Of a stretch of 64,000 nt of DNA, positions 44,577 to 51,497 are shown in pieces (position 1 is the stretch's first letter; every line of letters begins with the position of its first letter). This DNA is from Ignavibacteria bacterium. Lineage in GTDB: Bacteria; Bacteroidota; Ignavibacteria; Ch128b. The notes beneath the pieces were generated by a model, which saw only the letters and a list, made by a program, of their open reading frames with translations, was not told where the DNA came from and ran no database searches. Both the position numbers and the translations under genes were made by a program. The DNA lies in assembly GCA_013177855.1 (NCBI GenBank), contig JABLYA010000001.1, positions 481,231 to 545,230 of the forward strand. The letters are read 5' to 3'.

Positions 44577-45050
44577 TTTCCCTTTTCTTTAGTTTGTTTT
44601 GTTGTAAAGTTCATTTAAATATGAGTGTAAGTTAAATAATTTTTCCAGAAGGTTCTTTTTAATGTTAAAATGAATATTGGTCATTTGATAAGAATAAAGA
44701 TTTGGTTTAGAGTAATACAGCAACACTTTTATAAATTATGTATTTTGTTCAATTATAAATTAGGCAAAGGCAAATAATATTACAAAAAGATTTGAAGGTT
44801 TAATGTTCGAAAGATTTTACTTTTATTAATCAGTAGGAAATAATCGAAAGAGGGGAGTTTGCGACTTTTGAGAGATAAACAAATTCTCTGTAATGTTTGT
44901 AAAAAATTGAAAAGATTATGATGAGTAATGTTTTTAGTGATGAGAAGTGAAAATGTTAATTCTTATCATTTGATTTATTGTTTTTTGTCTTTGATTTAAT
45001 GTCATAATCCAGTCCAAGTTTTTTTCGATCTTTGGTCTCAGGGAATAAAG
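44577..45050. other. non-coding gap between restriction locus and CRISPR array
   Basis: About 470 bp, AT-rich, with no supported gene. It is the leader-distal flank of the array and probably also holds the promoter that formerly served the hsdM remnant. A short open frame (PETKDRKKLGLDYDIKSKTK, minus strand near 45040-44960) looks like the end of a lost gene but matches nothing I recognise. Confidence 0.4.
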
Positions 45051-45627
45051 GTTTCAATTCCACTATAGTTCGATTACAACTGTTAAAGCAGCTGCCTAGT
45101 TATAATTTACATGATATTGTCTCAATTCCACTATGGTTCGATTACAACCAAAGATGGCTCGTCGCGTATATGAATGGGAAGGTAGAGTCTCAATTCCACT
45201 ATGGTTCGATTACAACTTGTTATTTTAGTTATTCTAATTGCACTACGGGCATTAGGTCTCAATTCCACTATGGTTCGATTACAACTATCTATTGAAAATA
45301 CAGTTAGAAAACCTTATTACAAAGGTTTCAATTCCACTATGGTTCGATTACAACCGAGCTATATGATGCCATCGTCGGCATACTCGACATTTTGTTTCAA
45401 TTCCACTATGGTTCGATTACAACTTCAAACAAGCCATAGACTCCATTAAACGCTCGATATGTTTCAATTCCACTATGGTTCGATTACAACCGACTCTGTC
45501 TCCGCTCCGGTCTTCTTAATGGGTTTGCGTTTCAATTCCACTATGGTTCGATTACAACGCTTTTAAATCTTTTCTGGGTCTTTTGAAAGCCAAAAAAGTT
45601 TCAATTCCACTATGGTTCGATTACAAC
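45051..45627 (-). CRISPR. CRISPR array, 9 repeats and 8 spacers, transcribed on the minus strand
   Basis: 30-bp repeats start at 45051, 45119, 45187, 45256, 45325, 45394, 45461, 45529 and 45598; spacers are 37-39 bp. The plus-strand repeat begins GTTTCAATTCCAC and ends CGATTACAAC, so the minus strand ends in ATTGAAAC, the 8-nt crRNA 5' handle of type III and I-B systems. This sets the direction of transcription right to left, and the leader on the cas side. Repeats 2-4 have GTCTC instead of GTTTC; the last repeat (45051) has ATAGTT for ATGGTT, the usual decay of the leader-distal end. No spacer target can be named by eye. Confidence 0.97.
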
Positions 45628-46089
45628 AGGTTTATTTTCTGCAATTATAATTTATTTTTGCAGAAATGTCAAGCATTTTTTCTCCGAACCTCATTTTCTT
45701 TAAAAACCCTAGGGGGTTCGGGAAAGAAATTTCTGGAAAAATTTTAAAAAATCGCAACTTTGCTCCCTTCACTCATCAATTGTCTAATTATTTGCACGGG
45801 GGTTCGGGAAAATGCTGTCAGATTTTGCTTACAAGACCACATTAAAAATTCTTTCTGTTCATTAAATTGTATTCCGTTAAAAAAAGATTTTTTAAGTTAT
45901 TAATTAAAAATTTCACATCTCGCAATTAAAGTTTAAAGCATATAAAAAAGTTTAGATTTAAATACCCAAAAAGAAATTTCATTAAAGTAAATTGTTTCAA
46001 ACACAAAATCATCTTTTAAATTAATTCTTGTATCTTTTTTGTTTTATTAGATCATAATTAATTATTAAATGCATAAAAATTTATAATTT
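45628..46089 (-). promoter_or_regulatory. CRISPR leader region
   Basis: 462 bp between the last cas gene and the leader-proximal repeat, AT-rich and without a gene. It contains a 9-bp inverted repeat TTTCTGCAA/TTGCAGAAA (45636-45644, 45658-45666) next to the first repeat and a 14-bp direct repeat GGGGGTTCGGGAAA at 45712-45725 and 45798-45811. Position and composition fit a leader with promoter. Confidence 0.65.
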
Positions 46090-46944
46090 CTAATCAATTT
46101 CCCCTCTTAATTTAGCCAGGATTATTTTACCTTTAGAAGTTATTCTAAATCGATAAGGTTTATTTTCTTCATCAAACTCGTATTCACCAAGTCCAAATAT
46201 ACTTAATCGGTCAAATTCATCTTTATAATTAGCAGATAAATCTTTAAAGTCCTTTCCGACAATATACTTTTCAGGTTTATTGTTTAGAATTTCTAAAATT
46301 TCTTGTTCTTTTCGTTTCGGCAGATAAAATAGAGGTGGAAAAGTTATTAAATCACGAAATTCCTCATGTATATAATATACTTCGCAACCTGTAAAAAATC
46401 CTGCAAGAGCCATCGAAATAACGTGAGCTTTAAACCCACCAGTTGGATTAAAATATACCTTATAACCTTCCTTTTTCTTTTTTTCAGCTATTTCTATAAG
46501 ATGGTCTAACATATCAGCTATACCCTCAATAAATTCTTTAACCTTATCTTCACCATAGACAACATTCATAAAATAACCTGGTACTTCTTTGTGAGCGTAA
46601 ATAGTAAACTTATATCTTTTGTTATTCTCTAAATATTGCTTAAGGATCTTCACGCATATTTCACTAACGGCTGTTTTGGTACCAACAAAATAAACTTCAA
46701 TATGACCATCAGAATTTTCAATTTTCTTTAAAAAGCTGTTTAATTCAGCAGATCTATCAAATGGTTTTTCCGAAATAAACTCATAAATGTGGTTCAGGAG
46801 ATCTTTTTTGTTCGATAAAATTTCACGCCAGAATTCATTATCAGAAAGAGACTTATTTTTAATTTCATCGTTCTCTTTTAAACTTTTCTGATAATTTGTT
46901 ATTATGCTGGCTCCGACGTTTATTACATGGAATTCTTTTTTCAT
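46090..46944 (-). CDS. CARF-domain protein (APE2256/Csx1-related), possible ring nuclease or regulator
   Basis: 284 residues. The Rossmann-like CARF domain opens with HVINVGASIITNYQKSL and has the ligand-loop signature YFNPTGGFKAHVISMALAG at about 165-183, typical of proteins sensing cyclic oligoadenylates made by Cas10. The C-terminal ~70 residues (GKDFKDLSANYKDEFDRL, then YRFRITSKGKIILAKL) look like a winged helix. There is no HEPN RxxxxH motif. It could be a ring nuclease that degrades the signal or a transcription regulator. It overlaps cmr6 by 4 bp and ends the operon. Confidence 0.8.
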   Translation of the reverse strand: MKKEFHVINVGASIITNYQKSLKENDEIKNKSLSDNEFWREILSNKKDLLNHIYEFISEKPFDRSAELNSFLKKIENSDGHIEVYFVGTKTAVSEICVKILKQYLENNKRYKFTIYAHKEVPGYFMNVVYGEDKVKEFIEGIADMLDHLIEIAEKKKKEGYKVYFNPTGGFKAHVISMALAGFFTGCEVYYIHEEFRDLITFPPLFYLPKRKEQEILEILNNKPEKYIVGKDFKDLSANYKDEFDRLSIFGLGEYEFDEENKPYRFRITSKGKIILAKLRGEID

Positions 46945-47735
46945 AATTTATCCTCAATATTATTAAAATATCCATAACCAATAGATGTTTTTGCCCCAAC
47001 ACCAAAATTTTCTAAAGCTTCTTTTAACCAATCCCGTGCAGTCTGTAAATAATCTTTATTATTTTTCTTAGATGCGAGAATAAATAAAAACTGCGTATTT
47101 TTAATAGTCAGGAATTTAATTGGCACTGGGTTTTGCCAATCAGCTGGCGCGGTTTCATTTGAATAATAATCTGGATAATGGGGGTTCATAATATCGATTT
47201 GTAATTTGATCTTCCTTATTGGGAAAGCATCAAAGAAAATAATATTACCCGCCTGTTCTTGAGAACCAAAAATATCAATAAATTTTTCATCTTTTTCAGC
47301 ATTTTTTTCATCCTGGTTAAATTTATTATAAATTATCCAATGTCTTGTAACACCTTTAACAGCACTTCCCGGGATAAAAGGAATACCATAGATATGATGT
47401 AATGTCATTGATGTTTCTTGGGGATGAGAGGCACCAAGACCAATAACTAAACGCCAGGAAACAGAGGCTGAGAATTTATAGGTCTGTAAACCTGAATTTG
47501 AAATAACTCGGTCTAGCCTTTGAGAAATGTTTTCTACAAAGTCATTGTCGAAATTAAATTCTTGAAGATCATCATTAATTCGAATTTTGTCTATTGTATT
47601 TCTTTGTGTAATAATGGTTGGCATATTAAAATAGTAATAGAAATTATCAGAGAATTCAGCTTGTTTCAAGCAATAATTTGTGTCTTTAGCTCTATATCTA
47701 TTTCGGTTAAAATTTAGTTTTAGATTAGTCTTCAT
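46941..47735 (-). CDS. cmr6: type III-B CRISPR protein Cmr6
   Basis: 264 residues, a Cas7-like RAMP subunit at the 3' end of the Cmr backbone. Signatures are RLVIGLGASHPQETSMTLHH, YGIPFIPGSAVKGVTRHW (the glycine-rich Cmr6 motif), FGSQEQAGNIIFFDAFP and the terminal FGVGAKTSIGYGYF. The start shares one base with the cmr5 stop (TAATG). Confidence 0.95.
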   Translation of the reverse strand: MKTNLKLNFNRNRYRAKDTNYCLKQAEFSDNFYYYFNMPTIITQRNTIDKIRINDDLQEFNFDNDFVENISQRLDRVISNSGLQTYKFSASVSWRLVIGLGASHPQETSMTLHHIYGIPFIPGSAVKGVTRHWIIYNKFNQDEKNAEKDEKFIDIFGSQEQAGNIIFFDAFPIRKIKLQIDIMNPHYPDYYSNETAPADWQNPVPIKFLTIKNTQFLFILASKKNNKDYLQTARDWLKEALENFGVGAKTSIGYGYFNNIEDKL

Positions 47736-48208
47736 TATGTATCTTCCTCCTCGGTTAAACCTTCAGCAAATCTTTTAACCCAGCTAAGAAAAGCAATAAG
47801 TTCCTGAGTAATAAAACGATAATTCTTACTGTCAAGGCTTATAACCCATTCTAATAAATCATTTTGATCATGGGGCATATTAATCCTTGCTACAGTGTTG
47901 CTTTTTAAATAATCTGTCAAATGTTTATAGATCAAATCATAAGCATTTTTTGGATTATTTTCAGTTCCGGGTGCGTTATTTTCAGATGTTTTTTTTCTTT
48001 TAGAAAAGATAAAAGCAAGGGTCTGGCCAAGACCGTTAGATAATATCATTGCAGGAATTTTCTTTACATAAGAAGCATATTTATCATCTTTATAGAAGAA
48101 ATTATCAATTTGATATTTTGATCTGATTTGTTTCCCTTCGGAGGCACATTTAAAGGCAAATTCAGCTCTGCCTTGTTCTAATTTTCTTAAATCACTTTGC
48201 CCGTTCAT
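47735..48208 (-). CDS. cmr5: type III-B CRISPR small subunit Cmr5
   Basis: 157 residues, mostly helical. The N-terminal DLRKLEQGRAEFAFKCASEG and KYASYVKKIPAMILSNGLGQ with TLAFIFSKRK are Cmr5 signatures. It forms the inner filament that contacts target RNA. It is longer than the ~125 residues of thermophile Cmr5 because of an inserted polar loop (KTSENNAPGTENNP) and a C-terminal helix. It overlaps cmr4 by 4 bp. Confidence 0.93.
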   Translation of the reverse strand: MNGQSDLRKLEQGRAEFAFKCASEGKQIRSKYQIDNFFYKDDKYASYVKKIPAMILSNGLGQTLAFIFSKRKKTSENNAPGTENNPKNAYDLIYKHLTDYLKSNTVARINMPHDQNDLLEWVISLDSKNYRFITQELIAFLSWVKRFAEGLTEEEDT

Positions 48209-49215
48209 TTTTCATCCTCCTTTAATTCTAAAAATTGTATAGTTACAATACCTTTACCAATTGTTTGGTTACCACCAATTTGTAAAACACGAGGGCATCC
48301 TTTCTGGAAAAAATTCAAAACATTTTGCGCTTCGCTTTCATTATTATTATGCTTTAAATTCCCCTTCTTATTTTCATCATCAATTCTTAATGGTGAAGCC
48401 AATACTAAAGAATATAATATCGTATCAGTTGGTAAGTATTCTTCTGTCCACAGAGAATGATTATCTACAGTACCAGTTGTTGAATTTATTTTTGTTCTCG
48501 TAATGATTTCAGTGGAAGAAACTGCAAAATCTCTAAAATCATCGTTTGGAAGAATAATCAAATCTTTTTCAATTTTATTTCTCCAATACCCATAAGGGTC
48601 ATCACCATTTTGTTTTGGAAAAATTACGTTAGAAAGCCATTTCGCCAGTTTAGTGGTCTGGTCATTTGGATTGATTGAGAATGTAAATTCTTCCAGAACA
48701 ACTTTTGAAGAAACAAGTATTTCAGAAGATACACAACATGTATTTTCCAGAGAACTAAAATTACTAACGGGTAAATCGTAATTTGCAAATTTAAGATCAT
48801 TTTTAAATCTCTCTAAAACATCGGGACAGGTTATCCAGGCAAAAATTCCTTTAAGAGATTTAACAGGAAAAAGCAAAATTCTTGCATCTGTAAAAGCAAT
48901 TGACCCGGCATGAGTGTTCCCATCTTCTGGGCCAAAGACCAGTGATAAATAATCGCTTACAAACTTTTCTCCATCCTCATCGGTGTATTCAATTTTGTCA
49001 TTAGGTCTTATTTTCATTGAATTGATTTCAATTTCGGGGTTTAAATTATTAAAAGCTTCTCTTAAACTTCCTTTTAGACCAGAGCCTTCTATTTTGGGAT
49101 AATCAGTGTGTCTTTCTCTTTGAATTGGTAAATCAACAATACCCAATTCGCTGCCGCTTCCTGCATGAAGTGGTGTTTCCACAATGATGAAGAATGGTTT
49201 AATTTTCTTAAACAT
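48205..49215 (-). CDS. cmr4: type III-B CRISPR backbone nuclease Cmr4
   Basis: 336 residues, the Cas7-type subunit that coats crRNA and cuts target RNA every six bases. HAGSGSELGIVDLPIQRERH near the N-terminus carries the region of the catalytic Asp (GIVDLPI); EGSGLKGSLREAF and HAGSIAFTDARILLFPVKSL are family signatures; LQIGGNQTIGKGIV is the C-terminal glycine-rich loop. The aspartate is present, so RNA cleavage is expected. It follows the RelE-like CARF gene by 11 bp. Confidence 0.95.
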   Translation of the reverse strand: MFKKIKPFFIIVETPLHAGSGSELGIVDLPIQRERHTDYPKIEGSGLKGSLREAFNNLNPEIEINSMKIRPNDKIEYTDEDGEKFVSDYLSLVFGPEDGNTHAGSIAFTDARILLFPVKSLKGIFAWITCPDVLERFKNDLKFANYDLPVSNFSSLENTCCVSSEILVSSKVVLEEFTFSINPNDQTTKLAKWLSNVIFPKQNGDDPYGYWRNKIEKDLIILPNDDFRDFAVSSTEIITRTKINSTTGTVDNHSLWTEEYLPTDTILYSLVLASPLRIDDENKKGNLKHNNNESEAQNVLNFFQKGCPRVLQIGGNQTIGKGIVTIQFLELKEDEK

Positions 49216-49226
49216 AATTTTCCTCC

Positions 49227-50414
49227 TTATGTCTGTTTTTCAATCTTGAAGATTTTATAACTATTTAAATCTAAAATTTGATTTATTTGATTTTCAAAGG
49301 CTTTAACATATTCACTATCAGAATTATGTGTTTCGTAACCAATAAATATACTGCCCACATAAATATCAATTTCCTTAGAATTATAAATTGTTCTTCTTTC
49401 ACTTGTTTTATAAAAAATTCTTACTTGCAAAGAATTCTCTTTATGTTTAAAGCATTTAAAGTGTTTTAAGTCGATATTAACAAGTTTATGATTTAAATCA
49501 GGGTCTTCGGGATTGGATAAAAGCCGTCTTTTTAATTCCCTTAAAGAATTTATTATAATAGAATTATCTCTGGCTTTATTTAAATCACGCTCTACAAAGT
49601 GAGATAGATAAAATAGACCATATTTTTTCTTATACTTTTCCCATAGAGTAATACCAAGAGGATTTAAGGCAAAGTAATTATCAGCCTTTTCTAAAAAACT
49701 TAATATACTACTAAGATCTTCAGCTGGAATATTATTTAATTCAGCTATTCCTTCTTTTTCAAGCTTATAAAAAATATTCATATGTTTATCAAATATTCCC
49801 CAACTAATATCGATAGGTATAGGCGAAATACTTATCAAAGCATCGGTTTTTTCAAAAATGTAATATATCGGGCGCTGATGAACCTGAGCGAATATTGTTA
49901 GATATGGGATAACAGCTTTATAACCACCAGTGATATTTATAATTACATCATCCCAATAATCATTAACAATCTGATAGATTTTATTCAATAAGTTTACTAA
50001 ACCATTATTAAAATTATTCTTGTCCCAGACCTGTAAATCTTTTACCAGGTGCGATTTTAAAAGATTTCCATCAAAACCCAATTTTGTTATAAAATCTTGA
50101 ATTAAATTACCGGCAAGGTAACTTAAAACAGTATCCGAAGATAGAAGATGAATTTCTAAATATGAGTTCAAATTAGCTTTTAATTTTACAAGGCTTTTTA
50201 TTTCAGCAGAAATATTTTCTTTATCCTTTTTACGCTCAAACCAACCGATTATTTTATTTCTTATCTTTTGAACTCTTGTTTCTTCATTATCATATTCTTT
50301 AGCAGGTTTATCGTTTAAATCTTCGAGGTAGTTCACAAATTCTCTATCTGAAGTATTATCACTAAGATAATTTTCGAATAATGATGTGCCGACCATTGTA
50401 ATTATTTTTTTCAT
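49227..50414 (-). CDS. CARF effector with RelE-like C-terminal domain (Cami1-like)
   Basis: 395 residues placed inside the cmr operon. The CARF domain spans about 1-215: ITMVGTSLFENYL at the start and IINITGGYKAVIPYLTIFAQ for the ligand loop. A linker with a winged-helix-like part follows (FALNPLGITLWEKYKKKYG). The last ~85 residues (HFKCFKHKENSLQVRIFYKT, then IDIYVGSIFIGYETHNSDSEY) look like a RelE-type mRNA interferase: alternating strands, a basic 'FKHKENSLQVRIFYK' core and a terminal GYETH..Y. CARF-RelE proteins (Cami1) cut ribosome-bound mRNA when cyclic oligoadenylate binds. The RelE assignment is by pattern only. No HEPN motif is seen. Confidence 0.7.
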   Translation of the reverse strand: MKKIITMVGTSLFENYLSDNTSDREFVNYLEDLNDKPAKEYDNEETRVQKIRNKIIGWFERKKDKENISAEIKSLVKLKANLNSYLEIHLLSSDTVLSYLAGNLIQDFITKLGFDGNLLKSHLVKDLQVWDKNNFNNGLVNLLNKIYQIVNDYWDDVIINITGGYKAVIPYLTIFAQVHQRPIYYIFEKTDALISISPIPIDISWGIFDKHMNIFYKLEKEGIAELNNIPAEDLSSILSFLEKADNYFALNPLGITLWEKYKKKYGLFYLSHFVERDLNKARDNSIIINSLRELKRRLLSNPEDPDLNHKLVNIDLKHFKCFKHKENSLQVRIFYKTSERRTIYNSKEIDIYVGSIFIGYETHNSDSEYVKAFENQINQILDLNSYKIFKIEKQT

Positions 50415-50416
50415 AA

Positions 50417-51496
50417 TTAGACACTACCAACAAACGTTAAACCAAAACCTTCATCGGAATTAATATCAGAGATATTTTTAAAGTGAAATGCCTGTTTAAT
50501 TTTTTCTTGATCACTGTCATCAAGTATCTCAAAGTAATAAACACTGCCGGCCGGAACAGATTTACGCATTGGTTTAGGTTTGTTGAATTTAACATCCCAA
50601 CCACCAATAAATTTATGATTTCCAATACAAGCAGAAATGAGTTTTAGTTGTATACCGTTATAATTACCTTTTAGAGTATCAGTATCTATCCATTTAGGTA
50701 ACCAACCTTTCTCAAAAATTGTAGGAGTAGCAAAGTATATCTTAAAAATTTTACCATTATTTTGAAGATTGATATTTAGTAAATCGCCTAAAATATCTTC
50801 TTGCAGTAATTCAATTTTGGCTGATTTCCCTTCACCCCCTAGTTGTATAACACCACTTTCTGGCAAATCTACCACCCCTTCGATTTTTAAGACTAACGAT
50901 ACATCTTTTTGAAGCCTAACCATTGGAATTCTATAGAGGTGACTTTTTTTAGTGGTCAATAAAAGTCTTTCTCTTGCAATTCCAGTTTTATTTTCTGAAC
51001 TGAACAATTGACTTTTTTCGATGAATTTAATCTTAGAACAATTAGTTAAGTAATCCTTAAAATAGACTGAACTCACAAAATAATTAGCATCATCCACCAG
51101 TTCGTTCCTTTGCCACACAAAAAGTTTTTCCAGTCGATAATCAGAAATTACAAATTCAGGTCTTTTGATAAGCGACAATTTGTAAAGGTATGTTTCATTT
51201 GATTTAGGATATACAAAATCTTTGGGAGTTGGAAAGTATAATTCGTCTTTAATTAAAAAAGGGCCTTTAATACCAAGAGTTCCTTTTTCTGAATGTGTAC
51301 CAAGTTCTGCTTTTAATTTTCCGTTATTAAAATCTTTCAAGTTCCCTTTTTCAAAAATAAGCCAGCTTCTAATTGCTCCATACAAAGTAGACGGGTAAGG
51401 CGGGAATAGAGTATCAGCCCAGGTGTCAGCACCCATAGTAAAGGGTTTACCATCTCTAAAAAACAAAGTATCATTAGGAATAATTTTATACCACAT
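50417..51496 (-). CDS. cmr3: type III-B CRISPR protein Cmr3
   Basis: 359 residues, the Cas5-type subunit that holds the crRNA 5' handle beside Cas10. Signatures are WYKIIPNDTLFFRDGKPFTM at the N-terminus, LFPPYPSTLYGAIRSWLIFE and, near the end, VPAGSVYYFEILDD with GFGLTFVGSV. The length is usual. It begins 1 bp after cas10 and ends 2 bp before the next gene, so it is tightly coupled. Confidence 0.95.
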   Translation of the reverse strand: MWYKIIPNDTLFFRDGKPFTMGADTWADTLFPPYPSTLYGAIRSWLIFEKGNLKDFNNGKLKAELGTHSEKGTLGIKGPFLIKDELYFPTPKDFVYPKSNETYLYKLSLIKRPEFVISDYRLEKLFVWQRNELVDDANYFVSSVYFKDYLTNCSKIKFIEKSQLFSSENKTGIARERLLLTTKKSHLYRIPMVRLQKDVSLVLKIEGVVDLPESGVIQLGGEGKSAKIELLQEDILGDLLNINLQNNGKIFKIYFATPTIFEKGWLPKWIDTDTLKGNYNGIQLKLISACIGNHKFIGGWDVKFNKPKPMRKSVPAGSVYYFEILDDSDQEKIKQAFHFKNISDINSDEGFGLTFVGSV

Positions 51497-51497
51497 T

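Noticed and set aside
45032-45449. Plus-strand frames of 87 and 82 codons with recurring NSTMVRLQL and QFHYGSITT
   Set aside because: The recurring peptides are the CRISPR repeat translated; no gene.
44577-46089. Hidden cas1, cas2 or cas6 beside the array
   Set aside because: No frame of adequate length or with Cas1, Cas2 or Cas6 motifs exists in the gaps on either side of the array.
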